Positions 46,200 through 57,025 of a DNA stretch of 64,000 bases are shown piece after piece (the first letter of the stretch is position 1; every line of letters starts with the position of its first letter). A program made the translations under genes and the position numbers. Under the pieces are notes generated by a model. That model did no database searches. It was not told the DNA's origin and worked only from the letters and a program-made list of their open reading frames with translations. The DNA is taken from NCBI RefSeq assembly GCF_006442975.2, contig NZ_CP083954.1, positions 3,789,501 through 3,853,500 on the forward strand, written 5' to 3'. This DNA comes from Mesorhizobium sp. B2-1-1. Its GTDB lineage: Bacteria > Pseudomonadota > Alphaproteobacteria > Rhizobiales > Rhizobiaceae.

Positions 46200-46814
46200 T
46201 CACATCCCGATCGCCGCCACCAGGATCCGGTTCTGCCGTCGGATCGCCGCGCGCAGTTCCGCTATCCTTGCCTCGTCGCGCTTCACGAACTCGATGAACA
46301 TCATGTTCATGTTGTTGAAGACCAGCTCACCCACCGCCTGCCCGTCGATGTCGCGCCGCACCAGGCCGATCTCCTGCAGCCTTGCGATCAGGGCGCGGAT
46401 CTGTTGCGTCAGAGCGCGGTCGAGCGCCGTGTAGGCCTGGCCGAACGGGCTGTCGGGCAGTTGCGTCGAGATCGCCATCGCCTGGCGCCACATCTCCTTG
46501 CTGAGATAGTGCAAGGAGTGCTCGACATAGATGCCGATCAGCGTGTCCAGCGCATCGCCGACATTGGCCGGTGGGCTGTCCACCACGCCTCGCCCGGCAT
46601 TCAGCACCTCGTTGACCTCCATGGAGACGATGGCGCCGAGGATGTCGCCCTTGTTCTGGTAGTAATTGTAAATCGTCCCGATCGACACTTCGGCCTGGGC
46701 CGCGATCACCTCGATCTTGGCGCCTTCATAGCCGGCCTCGCGGAAAAGCTCGGCCGCCGCCTCGATGATGCGGCGGTGCCGGTCGGCCTTTTGCCTTGCC
46801 CTCAATCCACTCAT
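46200..46814 (-). CDS. TetR family transcriptional regulator
   Basis: Probably the local repressor of the divergent transporter operon. The ATG at 46814 gives 204 residues. The N-terminal HTH (about residues 10-60) contains ADRHRRIIEAAAELFREAGYEGA and VSIGTIYNYYQNKGDIL. The C-terminal ligand domain is variable and the ligand is unknown. An upstream TTG is in frame, but the ATG fits the family start better. Confidence 0.88.
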   Translation of the reverse strand: MSGLRARQKADRHRRIIEAAAELFREAGYEGAKIEVIAAQAEVSIGTIYNYYQNKGDILGAIVSMEVNEVLNAGRGVVDSPPANVGDALDTLIGIYVEHSLHYLSKEMWRQAMAISTQLPDSPFGQAYTALDRALTQQIRALIARLQEIGLVRRDIDGQAVGELVFNNMNMMFIEFVKRDEARIAELRAAIRRQNRILVAAIGM

Positions 46815-46836
46815 ACCGGCTGTCTGCCACAAAAAC

Positions 46837-46866
46837 AGAATTGACTCAATTTTAGAATTGGTTCAA
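46837..46866. promoter_or_regulatory. Direct-repeat operator candidate between tetR and the ABC operon
   Basis: AGAATTGACTCAA and AGAATTGGTTCAA lie 17 bp apart (start to start) in the 91-bp divergent gap. The first contains the palindrome TTGACTCAA. Placement between the divergent starts suggests binding by the TetR-type regulator. Confidence 0.55.
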
Positions 46867-46905
46867 CTTTTTGCAAGAAGCCACAAAGGCAAGGGAGAAC
46901 ACTCG

Positions 46906-47997
46906 ATGTCCGCACGATCCGCAGCCAACAATCCGCTTTCAATCCTGAAGAGACATCTGGGCGCCGCTTGCGGCGCCACGGCGCTGGTGCTCTCAGCAGC
47001 CGGCGCCAGCCAGGCCGCCGATCTCAACGCCCTGATATGGTGCGATCATGCCGACCCGGCGCTGCTGCAGCCCTTCGAAGAGGCCAACAACGTCAAGGTC
47101 AACGTCAAGGAATTCGAGGGCACCGGCGCGGGGCTCGCCATCGTCGAACAGTCGCAACCCGGCGACTGGGACGTGATGGTGATCGACAGCATCGACGTGC
47201 CGCGCGGCGTGGAAAAGGGCCTGTTCGAGCCGCTGCCGGAGGACAAGCTGCCGTTGGGTGACCTCTTCCCGCAGGTGAAGATGGACAACTCTACCGTGGT
47301 CGGCGGCAAGCGCTACGGCATCACCGAAAAGTTCGGCTACAACACGATCGGCTTCAACAAGACCAAGGTCGACCCGGCCGACATGCAATCCTTGGCGTCG
47401 TTGACAAGCGACAAGTACAAGGGCAAGGTCGCCATTTACGATTATTACCTGCCGGTCATCGGCATGGCGGCACTCGCCATCGGCAAGAAAACGGCTGAAC
47501 TCACCGAGGCCGATCTTCCCGCCCTCAAGGCCGAACTGCTCAAGATGAAGGCCAACGCCAAGCTGGTCGGCGAGGTGACCGCCAGCCAGACAGCGCTCGC
47601 CACTGGTGAGGTCGACATTCTGGTCGGCGGCGGCGAATGGGTGACGGCGGGCCTGGCCAAGGAGAACCCGGCGCTGGACTTCTCGATCCCCAAGGAGGGA
47701 GCGGTGCTGTGGTCGCAGTCGCTCGCCATGTTCAGGGATTCCAAGAACAAGGATATGGCGCTGAAATTCATCCAGTACATCATGAGCCCGGAAGGCCAGG
47801 CGCGGCTTGCCACCTCGTCCTGCTATTGGGGCATGCCGGCGAACAGCAAGGCGGCACTCACCGACGACCAGAAGAAGATCCTGCGCTTCGACGAGCAGCC
47901 CGAATTCCTTGCCCGCGCCCAGGCCTATCCGGCGCCGAATGCCGATCTCGACAAGAAGATGCAGGACATGTGGACCGAGATGCTGCAGGCGCAGTAG
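46906..47997 (+). CDS. ABC transporter substrate-binding protein, polyamine/Fe-type
   Basis: The periplasmic binding component of an importer. The ATG at 46906 follows AAGGGAG and gives 363 residues with a signal peptide ending near ASQAADL. The mature sequence is of the PotD-like extracellular solute-binding family 1 (LIWCDHADPALLQPFEEANNVKVNVKEFEG; GVEKGLFEPL; FGYNTIGFNKTKV; FIQYIMSPEGQARLA). Substrate is not certain; spermidine, putrescine or a related amine is the best guess. Confidence 0.85.
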   Translation: MSARSAANNPLSILKRHLGAACGATALVLSAAGASQAADLNALIWCDHADPALLQPFEEANNVKVNVKEFEGTGAGLAIVEQSQPGDWDVMVIDSIDVPRGVEKGLFEPLPEDKLPLGDLFPQVKMDNSTVVGGKRYGITEKFGYNTIGFNKTKVDPADMQSLASLTSDKYKGKVAIYDYYLPVIGMAALAIGKKTAELTEADLPALKAELLKMKANAKLVGEVTASQTALATGEVDILVGGGEWVTAGLAKENPALDFSIPKEGAVLWSQSLAMFRDSKNKDMALKFIQYIMSPEGQARLATSSCYWGMPANSKAALTDDQKKILRFDEQPEFLARAQAYPAPNADLDKKMQDMWTEMLQAQ

Positions 47998-48006
47998 ACG
48001 GCCGTC

Positions 48007-48846
48007 GTGAGCAGCACCGCGAACAAGGCCCTGCCCTGGGCGCTGGTTACGCCGGCGCTCGGCTGGACCTTGCTGTTCTTCGTTTTGCCTTTCATCGCCA
48101 TGGGGTTTTCCAGCCTGACGTCGCATGAGGGCGGCGGCTTCACATCGGCCAATTACAGCCAGTTCTTCACCAATCCTGCCTATTGGCAAGCGATGGTGAA
48201 CTCGCTTCAGGTGACGGCAATCGTCACCGTGGTCTCGGTGCTGCTCGCCTATCCTTTTGCCTGGATCCTGGCCGAACAGGTGCCGGAACGCTGGCAGCGG
48301 CTGGCGCTGATGCTGGCCGTGCTGCCGTTCTGGACGTCCTATGTCGTGCGCTCCTATTCCTGGCTTCTGGTGCTGGCGCAGAACGGCGTCATCAACCGGA
48401 CGCTGACCGGCATCGGCTTGACCAGCGAACCGCTGCAGCTCGCCAATACGCGCTTCGCCACCGTGACCGGCTTCGTGCATTTCTTCGTCATGCTTTTGAC
48501 GCTGACGATCTTCGCCAATTTGAAGCAGCTCAGTCCGAGCTACCGCAAGGCCGCCGCTGATCTCGGCGCCGGGCCGGTGCGCACCTTCCTGCATGTCATC
48601 CTGCCGCTGACCTTGCCCGGCATCATGGTCGGCGCCTTCCTGACCTTCGTGCTGTGCATCGGCGACTACATCACGCCGCAGATCCTCGGCGGCAACAACG
48701 AGCTGGTCATGCCGCAGCTGGTGATGATGCAGATCGGCCGGCGCGGCGATTTTCCGCTGGCCTCCGCCCTGTCGATTATCCTGATGGCGGTCGTGACCAT
48801 CGCCTATCTCGCCTGCACCCGCTGGCTGAAGATCGAGCGGGCCTGA
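48007..48846 (+). CDS. ABC transporter permease (PotB-like)
   Basis: The first inner-membrane permease, 279 residues from a GTG start 9 bp after the binding-protein gene. It has six hydrophobic segments and the ATPase-contact (EAA) loop YRKAAADLGAGPVRTFLHVILPLTLPGIMVG. Sequence and order match the PotB-type permeases of polyamine importers. Confidence 0.88.
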   Translation: MSSTANKALPWALVTPALGWTLLFFVLPFIAMGFSSLTSHEGGGFTSANYSQFFTNPAYWQAMVNSLQVTAIVTVVSVLLAYPFAWILAEQVPERWQRLALMLAVLPFWTSYVVRSYSWLLVLAQNGVINRTLTGIGLTSEPLQLANTRFATVTGFVHFFVMLLTLTIFANLKQLSPSYRKAAADLGAGPVRTFLHVILPLTLPGIMVGAFLTFVLCIGDYITPQILGGNNELVMPQLVMMQIGRRGDFPLASALSIILMAVVTIAYLACTRWLKIERA

Positions 48847-48847
48847 G

Positions 48848-49630
48848 ATGCGCCTGATCGTCCGAACCGCTTCCGGTCTCTACGCGATCGCCATCTATTC
48901 CTTCATTTTCCTGCCGGTGGTCGTGCTCGTGCTGTTCTCGCTGCAGGCAACCTCCTTCCCCATCCCGCCCTTCACCGGCCCGTCGCTGCGCTGGTACCAG
49001 GCCGTCCTGTCCGATACGCGGCTGACCTCGGCGCTGGTGAACTCGCTGCTGGTGGCCGTCCTTTCGTCGCTCGCGGCCGTCACGCTCGGCTTCCTCAGCG
49101 CCTGGGCGTTCGCGCGCTTCGTGCTGCCGGGTTCGGCCCTGCTGCGAGGGTTGATCACGCTACCGCTTACCGTCAGCTATCTCATCATCGGCATGGGGCT
49201 GCTGGTGCTGTTCAACTGGGCCGGCGTGCCGAAATCGCTGATGGCCGCGGGCATCGGCCATGTCGTGATCAACCTGCCGCTCTGCTTCGCCATCGTCTAC
49301 AGCCAGATGGGCGACCACCAGATCAACATCGAGCGCGCCGCGCGCGATCTCGGCGCGCCGGAATGGAAAGTGCTGCTCTTGATTACTGTGCCTGTCATGG
49401 CGCCGGCCATCTTCGCCGGCTTCTTCCTGTCGATGACCTTTTCCTGGGACGAATTCGTGATCTCCTTCCTGCTGACACGCTTCGAAACCACGCTGCCGGT
49501 CGAAATCTGGAACCTCTTACGCTCCGGCCTCAACCCCAAGACCAACGCAATCGGCTCGCTGGTGTTCGCCGTCTCCATCGTGCTGGTGGTGCTGTTCGAA
49601 TTGACATTGCTGCGGAGGAAGCCGGCATGA
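48848..49630 (+). CDS. ABC transporter permease (PotC-like)
   Basis: The second permease, 260 residues and six hydrophobic segments, with EAA loop IERAARDLGAPEWKVLLLITVPVMAPAIFAG. It begins 1 bp after the first permease and overlaps the ATPase start by 4 bp (ATGA), so the operon is translationally coupled. Confidence 0.88.
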   Translation: MRLIVRTASGLYAIAIYSFIFLPVVVLVLFSLQATSFPIPPFTGPSLRWYQAVLSDTRLTSALVNSLLVAVLSSLAAVTLGFLSAWAFARFVLPGSALLRGLITLPLTVSYLIIGMGLLVLFNWAGVPKSLMAAGIGHVVINLPLCFAIVYSQMGDHQINIERAARDLGAPEWKVLLLITVPVMAPAIFAGFFLSMTFSWDEFVISFLLTRFETTLPVEIWNLLRSGLNPKTNAIGSLVFAVSIVLVVLFELTLLRRKPA

Positions 49631-50691
49631 GCGCGCCCCTGGTCGACATCCGCGGGGTCTCGCACCGTTTCGGCCAGCTGGCGGTGCTGAAAGACGTATC
49701 GCTGCGGATCGAGCCCGGTAGCTACACCATCCTGCTCGGACCGTCGGGCTCCGGCAAGACGACGCTTTTGTCGATTTTGGGCGGCTTCGTCACACCGAGC
49801 GAAGGCAAGGTGTTCATCCGAGGCGAGGACTGCACCGCCGTTCCGCCGGCAAAGCGCCCGACAACGACGGTGTTCCAGGATTATGCGCTGTTTCCGCATA
49901 TGAGCGTCGGCGGCAATGTCGGTTTTGGCCTGCGCATGCAAGGCGTCGATGGCGCGACACGCGCCGCGCGGGCGCGTGAGACGCTGGCGCTGGTCGGGCT
50001 GGATGCCGCCTTCGACAAGAAGCCGCACCAGCTCTCCGGCGGCCAGCGGCAGCGCGTAGCGCTGGCGCGCGCACTGGTGATCGAGCCCGCCGTGCTGCTG
50101 CTCGACGAGCCGCTCGGCGCGCTCGACCTCAAACTGCGCCGGCAGATGCAGGACGAATTGAAAGCGATCCAAAAGCGCGTCGGCACCGCCTTCATCCATG
50201 TCACCCACGACCAGGAAGAAGCGATGGCGCTGGCCGACCACTGCGTGGTGATGAGTGACGGCCGCATCGAGGACGAAGGGCCGCCCGAACGCGTCTATGC
50301 GCGCCCAAAGACACGCTTTTCGGCGACTTTCATGGGCGAGAGCACCATTCTTCGCGGAACGGTGGCGGAGATGATGGACAGGACAAGCACTGTCGCGACA
50401 CAGGTCGGGCCGGTCTCGGCGTCCGGAGCGTTGCCGGTGGGATCGGCGGTTGCCTTGGCCATCCGGCCGGAGCACCTTGCCCTGGGCGCGACCTCAGGCG
50501 CCACAAAGCTGGGCAAGGCGCAGGTCAGCGATGTCGTTTTCCAGGGCAGCTTCAAGCGCGTGCTCGCGGTCTCCGCTGAAGACGCCACGCTGCAATTCAT
50601 CGCCAAACTGCCCGCGACGTCCGTCGTGCAGCCGGGCGACACGGTCTCGGTTTCCTGCGATACAGACAAGATCATCCTGCTGACGGATTGA
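49627..50691 (+). CDS. ABC transporter ATP-binding protein (PotA-like)
   Basis: The cytoplasmic ATPase of the importer. The ATG at 49627 overlaps the previous stop and gives 354 residues. Walker A is GPSGSGKTT (near residue 40), the signature is LSGGQRQRVALARAL, Walker B is VLLLDEPLGALD and the switch His lies in HVTHDQEEA. The C-terminal domain is TOBE-like (IRPEHLAL). The frame is open upstream, but that part lies inside the permease. Confidence 0.9.
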   Translation: MSAPLVDIRGVSHRFGQLAVLKDVSLRIEPGSYTILLGPSGSGKTTLLSILGGFVTPSEGKVFIRGEDCTAVPPAKRPTTTVFQDYALFPHMSVGGNVGFGLRMQGVDGATRAARARETLALVGLDAAFDKKPHQLSGGQRQRVALARALVIEPAVLLLDEPLGALDLKLRRQMQDELKAIQKRVGTAFIHVTHDQEEAMALADHCVVMSDGRIEDEGPPERVYARPKTRFSATFMGESTILRGTVAEMMDRTSTVATQVGPVSASGALPVGSAVALAIRPEHLALGATSGATKLGKAQVSDVVFQGSFKRVLAVSAEDATLQFIAKLPATSVVQPGDTVSVSCDTDKIILLTD

Positions 50692-50693
50692 AC

Positions 50694-51455
50694 ATGGGCA
50701 TGCTTGCGGTCGTCGACGCACCTGACTGGTACGAAACCATCGGCATGGGCGACGGTGTCACGCTAATCCACGAGCCATGGATCAAACCGTTCTTCCGCTG
50801 CAATATGTGGCATGTGCGCGGCCGCGACCGCGACCTGCTGTTCGATACCGGGCTTGGCCATTTCAGCCTCAGGCGCCATGTGCCGCTGGTCAGCGAGCGC
50901 AAGCTCACCTGCGTCGCCAGCCACACGCATTTCGATCATATAGGCTGCCACCATGAATTTCCCGAACGTTGCGTGCATGCGGCCGAGGCTGAAATCCTCG
51001 CCGATCCGCGCAACGAATGGACGGTGGCTGACCGCTACGCCAATGAAGAGATGTTCGATCGCCAGCCGGAAGGTTGGGACACGGCGCGCTATCGCATCAT
51101 GCCCGCCCCGGCGGACCGCCTGCTCGAACATGGCGACATCGTCGACCTCGGCGATCGCGCCTTCGAGGTGATCCACACGCCCGGCCATTCGCCAGGCGGC
51201 ATCGCGCTGTACGAAAAGAAGACCGGCATCCTGCTTTCCGGCGACATCATCTATGACGGCCCGCTGATCGACGACGTCTACCATTCCGATATCGGTGATT
51301 ATTTGGGGACGATGTTTGGCATGCGCGGCCTCGACGTCTCGGTCGTGCATGGCGGCCATTTCCCGAGTTTCGGCAAGGTGCGCTATCGCCAGCTGATCGA
51401 CGAGTATCTGGCACAGAAACGCCAGGCCGGCTGCCATCTGCAACCAGGCTCCTAG
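50694..51455 (+). CDS. MBL-fold metallo-hydrolase
   Basis: A metallo-beta-lactamase-superfamily hydrolase of 253 residues. The metal motif HTHFDHIG (HxHxDH), further ligands HTPGHSPGG and the sixth ligand region SGDIIYDGPLIDD are all present. It starts 2 bp after the ATPase stop, so it is the last gene of the transporter operon and probably acts on the imported compound or a product. Substrate is unknown. Confidence 0.85.
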   Translation: MGMLAVVDAPDWYETIGMGDGVTLIHEPWIKPFFRCNMWHVRGRDRDLLFDTGLGHFSLRRHVPLVSERKLTCVASHTHFDHIGCHHEFPERCVHAAEAEILADPRNEWTVADRYANEEMFDRQPEGWDTARYRIMPAPADRLLEHGDIVDLGDRAFEVIHTPGHSPGGIALYEKKTGILLSGDIIYDGPLIDDVYHSDIGDYLGTMFGMRGLDVSVVHGGHFPSFGKVRYRQLIDEYLAQKRQAGCHLQPGS

Positions 51456-51473
51456 CAGTCAGCTTGTTTTGAC

Positions 51474-51785
51474 CTACAGCGCCCTTTGCGGACAAGGCAT
51501 ACCGGCGGCGTTGCCGCAGCGCGAGGCCGTGGGCAAGGGCCTGAGGCTTGTTTCTTCCGAGCGGCGCACCAGTTCGGCGAAGACAAGCGCGAAGCTTCCC
51601 AGCACGACGGAGATGATGATCAGGCGTGTTACCAGCAATATGTTGGTCCCGGCTGGCGCGTGTCCCCGGAATCGGGCTCGACTCTCGAAGGATTCACGCA
51701 CGATCAAAAGTGCCACAGCGTCTTTCGTATCCTGAAAGGCATAAGATCGCTGTGGGCGCCCCCACGCCACCATGCCGGCTAACAT
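51474..51785 (-). CDS. Possible small membrane protein
   Basis: A weakly supported 103-residue product with one strong hydrophobic segment (about residues 49-69, ILLVTRLIIISVVLGSFALVF) followed by ELVRRSEE. No homologous family recalled and no clear ribosome binding site. It occupies most of the 501-bp gap between the hydrolase and NAD kinase genes. The rest of the gap, 51786-51956, should hold the nadK promoter. Confidence 0.35.
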   Translation of the reverse strand: MLAGMVAWGRPQRSYAFQDTKDAVALLIVRESFESRARFRGHAPAGTNILLVTRLIIISVVLGSFALVFAELVRRSEETSLRPLPTASRCGNAAGMPCPQRAL

Positions 51786-51956
51786 GATCGATGCGGCTTT
51801 ACGAGAGTTTAAGCCCGGCCTTAACCATCACATTGGCTCGTTCCCTGATATGATTCGCGACTGCCGGTTCGAACCGCACGTCTGCGGGCTCTCTTTGCAC
51901 ACAGGCCCGCCCATGCTACCCCGGCCCAGCCGCCAACCGGTCACCGTCGGGGAGCC

Positions 51957-52730
51957 ATGAGCAAAGCCGCCAACAGCATCGCCTTCGTCTCGTCCGGCAC
52001 GCCTGACGCCAAAGCGGCGCTGGAAAGCCTGTCGGCGCGCTATGGCCAGCATTCGGTCGCGGAAGCCGAGGTCGTCGTGGCCCTGGGCGGCGACGGTTTC
52101 CTGCTGCAAACTTTGCGCGATACGATGGGGACCGGCAAAAAGGTCTACGGCATGAACCGTGGCACAATCGGCTTCCTGATGAACGAATACCGTTCCGGAG
52201 GTCTCGCCGAGCGCATCGCGGCCGCGGTCGCCGAAACGATCCGTCCGCTGGAGATGCAGGCCGTTACCTCGGATGGCGAAACCGTCTCGGCGCTGGCCAT
52301 CAACGAAGTGGCGTTATGGCGCCAGTCCTATCAGACGGCCAAGATCCGCATCACCATAGATGACCAGGTACGGCTCGAGGAACTGAATTGCGACGGCGTG
52401 ATGATCGCCACGCCGGCCGGCTCCACCGCCTACAACCTTTCGGCGCATGGGCCCATCCTGCCGCTCGACGCGCCGCTGCTGGCGCTTACCCCCGTCAGCC
52501 CGTTTCGCCCCCGCCGCTGGCGCGGCGCTTTGCTTTCCAACAAGGCAACCGTGCGCTTCGATATACTAGAGGCGGAAAAGCGGCCGGTGAACGCCGCCGC
52601 CGACCATACGGAGGTCAAGGCCGTAGCTTCCGTGACGGTGAGGGAATCTGCGACGGCGACCGCAACTTTGCTGTTCGATCCCAATCACTCCTGGAACGAA
52701 CGCATACTGGCGGAACAGTTCCGTTATTGA
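51957..52730 (+). CDS. nadK: NAD kinase
   Basis: Phosphorylates NAD to NADP. The 257-residue protein has the GGDGFLL motif near residue 42, [12 protein letters not shown], the ADP-binding NE segment ([12 protein letters not shown]) and the C-terminal [18 protein letters not shown] motif. Length and start [22 protein letters not shown] fit alphaproteobacterial NAD kinases. Confidence 0.94.
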   Translation: MSKAANSIAFVSSGTPDAKAALESLSARYGQHSVAEAEVVVALGGDGFLLQTLRDTMGTGKKVYGMNRGTIGFLMNEYRSGGLAERIAAAVAETIRPLEMQAVTSDGETVSALAINEVALWRQSYQTAKIRITIDDQVRLEELNCDGVMIATPAGSTAYNLSAHGPILPLDAPLLALTPVSPFRPRRWRGALLSNKATVRFDILEAEKRPVNAAADHTEVKAVASVTVRESATATATLLFDPNHSWNERILAEQFRY

Positions 52731-52933
52731 GCCGATATTGAGCCGGCGCGCGGATAAGCGGCCGGATCAGACATAGTAATTAAGGTTACGACTTCACAAT
52801 CGAGCCATTGCCGGCCGTTTGTGTTGACAAATCGCGGGCTTGCGCCTAGTTGCAGTGATGATCTTGCGGGCGCGCGGCGCCTGCCGCGACGGATGCCGTT
52901 GCGCTTCCCCGAACAGCCAAAGACAGCCAGAAC

Positions 52934-54517
<1,584 letters not shown>

Positions 54518-54588
54518 CCGACGAGTGGTTCCAAGACAAGACGGCCATCCGGCTTGCCCTCCCGGCAAGCTCCTGGCTGGGGTCGCCG

Positions 54589-55194
54589 TTACATCGGCCC
54601 GGGCATCATCTTGGTCGGTTTCTCCAACATCGGAAACTCGGCCTTGTTGCATTTCACGTTCGGGTTCGTCGGACTGAACATGCCGTTGGGATTATCACCC
54701 AGCCAGGCGTGAAGATCGTAGTGGACGAACTCCCTCGGGATGAGCGGATAGTGTCCCTCCATCGGACCCATGAAGGTTTGGCCAAACAGCTTCGGTGGCT
54801 CTTTGACGTCCGGCGTCAGCGGCACAAGCCATTCCGCCCCGACCAGGCGCAGACCGTTTTTCGTCGGCTCGTAGATCAGCACATTGGGGCGCATCGGGTC
54901 GAGTTTTTGGCCGACACTTGGGACGTTGACGAAATGGATGCCCATGGCGCCTTTCGGGTAGTACATCGCTCCGGATATCTTTTCTCCGCTATAGTAGACG
55001 CAGCCGACCGTCGACAGATAAAGGTCGCGGACGGCCGCAGTGTAGTCCTCATATTTGGCGAGCGACTTTTTCAAGGCGCCGATGTCAGCTTTGTTGGCAT
55101 CCTCGGCCCGAGCCGCCGCGACGCCCAACCATGCGCTTACAAGACCTGTTAAAACGAGGACGCCGCAGCGCCCGAGGCTAGCTGTTCTTGTCAT
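54589..55194 (-). CDS. Exported hypothetical protein
   Basis: The ATG at 55194 follows GGAGGA and gives 201 residues with a clear signal peptide (VLVLTGLVSAWLGVAAARAED). The mature part has a YYSGEKISGAMYYPKGAMGIHFVN segment, a FMGPMEGHYPLIPREFVHYDLHAW stretch and a Pro/Met-rich end. It looks like a soluble periplasmic domain. The family is not recognised. It is convergent with the helicase gene. Confidence 0.75.
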   Translation of the reverse strand: MTRTASLGRCGVLVLTGLVSAWLGVAAARAEDANKADIGALKKSLAKYEDYTAAVRDLYLSTVGCVYYSGEKISGAMYYPKGAMGIHFVNVPSVGQKLDPMRPNVLIYEPTKNGLRLVGAEWLVPLTPDVKEPPKLFGQTFMGPMEGHYPLIPREFVHYDLHAWLGDNPNGMFSPTNPNVKCNKAEFPMLEKPTKMMPGPM

Positions 55195-55535
55195 GCATTC
55201 CTCCCAGATTTTTTTGATCTGGCCGTGCAAGACCGAGGCTGAAAAAGAAATGCTTATTGCGCGGCCAGGTGTACCGCCTCATCCCCTCCGGAACAGCGAC
55301 GATGCTATTCCTTTCCATGGCTGCGGGAAAGCGGTTATTTAGGACTGGCTAATTCTCTGGCGCGCCAATCTCAATCTGAGAGCGGCGGGTCGCGGCCGGT
55401 GAAGCTGTTGCCGTCATCGCCGAGCGACGCCACCGTTGGCTTCGGCGACGACACACCGGCATTCATACGCATTGTCGCCAAGGTCTGATATCGTCGTGTG
55501 TTGCAAGGACGCACGGCCTCGCCGAAGATGGCGTG
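55195..55535. other. Gap with a helicase 3'-end fragment
   Basis: This 341-bp gap holds the duplicated helicase tail (55426-55488) and no complete gene. The part nearest 55195 should contain the promoter of the exported protein. Nothing else stands out. Confidence 0.5.
55426..55488 (+). pseudogene. Duplicate fragment of the DEAD-box helicase 3' end
   Basis: Reads DATVGFGDDTPAFIRIVAKV and a stop, against DATVGFGDDMPAFMRIVAKG at the real helicase end (54455-54517). The first bases (CGACGCCACCGTTGGCTTCG) are identical and the rest has several substitutions. It lies about 970 bp downstream in the same orientation, which suggests an old local duplication or a decayed second helicase copy. Confidence 0.8.
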
Positions 55536-56120
55536 ATGAAGCGTCTGGTGGAAGATTGGGTCTATGGTGGCGTGCTCGCCGGCCTCACTCTGTGCGTGGT
55601 GGCGATCGGGCTGGCTGCTCGATTGGAGACAGCCGAGCTCGCCGTCTTCCTGCTGATCCCGATTTACATGCTCCACCAATACGAGGAGCATGCCGAGGAC
55701 CGGTTCCGGCTTTTCGTCAACAAGATGCTCGGCGGTGGGGCGCCGCTGCTTACCCGCTTCGATGTCTTTGTGATCAACGTACCGGGTGTATGGGGCATCT
55801 ATTCCCTGGTTTTCACCCTCGCTGTCACGGTCAATGCCGGGATAGGGCTGATCGCCGCCTACACCACCCTGATCAACGCTTTGGTTCACGTCGCGCAGGC
55901 CATCAGGATGCGCAGCTACAACCCCGGGCTCATCACCGCAGTTGTCTTGTTCGTACCCGCATCCATCTGGTCGATCCTGACGCTTTCCGGTTCGGGAACG
56001 GGCTTCCATATCCTTGGACTTACGGTCGGGCTGCTCATTCATGGACTGATCGTTGCCCATGTCGTCCGGCGGCAGCGCCTGACCCAACGAGCGACGGTCG
56101 ATAAGCCGACCTCACCGTAA
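55536..56120 (+). CDS. HXXEE-domain membrane protein
   Basis: A 194-residue membrane protein with about six hydrophobic segments and the family motif HQYEEHAEDRF near residues 47-57. This HxxEE-type family has unknown biochemical function. A GTG immediately before the ATG is also possible as start. A bidirectional terminator lies downstream. Confidence 0.75.
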   Translation: MKRLVEDWVYGGVLAGLTLCVVAIGLAARLETAELAVFLLIPIYMLHQYEEHAEDRFRLFVNKMLGGGAPLLTRFDVFVINVPGVWGIYSLVFTLAVTVNAGIGLIAAYTTLINALVHVAQAIRMRSYNPGLITAVVLFVPASIWSILTLSGSGTGFHILGLTVGLLIHGLIVAHVVRRQRLTQRATVDKPTSP

Positions 56121-56175
56121 CATCATGGAAGAACCCGGGGGCCGCAGGCCTGGCCGTCGGTCGCATTTTGCAAAC

Positions 56176-56203
56176 AAAAACGGCCCCTTGCGAGGCCGTT
56201 TTT
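56176..56203. terminator. Bidirectional terminator between convergent genes
   Basis: AAAAACGGCC and GGCCGTTTTT form a 10-bp stem with an 8-base loop and supply T-runs on both strands. It lies between the HXXEE gene and the convergent OmpA-like gene. Confidence 0.85.
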
Positions 56204-56222
56204 GCATTCTGATCGATGCTGC

Positions 56223-56873
56223 TCAGGTGAGCGGCGAAAGCTGGATCTCGACGCGACGGTTTTGAGCGCGACCCTCGGCGGTGGCATTGGACGCTACCGG
56301 ACGGGTCTTGCCGAATCCCGTAACGGCGAAGCGGCGCGAATCGACGCCCTGGCCAGCCAGGTAGTTGGCGACCGCCAGCGCGCGGCGCTGCGACAGATCG
56401 AAATTATGCTGGTCGCCGCCGGTCGAATCGGTATGGCCGAACACGTCGACCGTGGTCTGCTTGAACTTCTTCAGCACCAGCGCGACCGAATTCAGCACCT
56501 GGTAAAAGCCGGGCTTCACCGCATCCTGATCGACGTTGAAGGTGATATCGGACGGCATATTAAGGATGATCTGGTCGCCGGAGCGGGTGACGCTGACGCC
56601 TGTGCCCTCCAACTGCCGGCGCAGTTCGGCTTCGTTCTGGTCCATGGTGGCGCCGATGGCGCCGCCGGCCAGCGCCCCGATGCCGGCGCCGATCAGCGCG
56701 TTGCGACGATCATTGCCGCCCGCAAGCAGGCCAAGGCTGGCGCCGGCCAAGGCGCCGAGGCCGGCACCGGCCGCCGTGTTGGAAATTTTCTGGTCGCCGG
56801 TATACGGATCGGTGGTGGTGCAGGCGCTCACCAGCACAGCCGTCGCCACGACGACGAGCACGGTCTTCTTCAT
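56223..56873 (-). CDS. OmpA family lipoprotein
   Basis: An outer-membrane lipoprotein that binds peptidoglycan. The ATG at 56873 gives 216 residues with lipobox LVSAC (Cys about residue 18). A Gly/Ala-rich glycine-zipper segment (GAGLGALAGASLGLLAGG and GAGIGALAGGAIGATM) precedes the OmpA-like domain (FNVDQDAV, TVDVFGHTDSTGGDQHN, LSQRRALAVANYL, GFGKTRPVASN, NRRVEIQL). This layout is a common YiaD-type lipoprotein. Confidence 0.9.
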   Translation of the reverse strand: MKKTVLVVVATAVLVSACTTTDPYTGDQKISNTAAGAGLGALAGASLGLLAGGNDRRNALIGAGIGALAGGAIGATMDQNEAELRRQLEGTGVSVTRSGDQIILNMPSDITFNVDQDAVKPGFYQVLNSVALVLKKFKQTTVDVFGHTDSTGGDQHNFDLSQRRALAVANYLAGQGVDSRRFAVTGFGKTRPVASNATAEGRAQNRRVEIQLSPLT

Positions 56874-57025
56874 AGGATTGTCCCTCTCCAAGTCACGCCT
56901 TGCGATGGCGCCAAATCAGCCCTTCGCGCGACTTGTACCATGAAATGCGGCGAAAAGCGGAACGGGAAAACACCGGCAACGGCTTTTCCCCGGGGCACGA
57001 TTTTCCCGATTGGGCGTCCAGGAAT

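Noticed and set aside
46993..48594. Long antisense frame across the ABC binding protein and permease
   Set aside because: It overlaps two well-supported genes and shows only His/Arg/Gly-rich noise.
55371..56087. Minus-strand open frame opposite the HXXEE gene
   Set aside because: Low-complexity, Asp/Gln/His-rich antisense frame. The plus-strand gene has clear membrane segments and the family motif.
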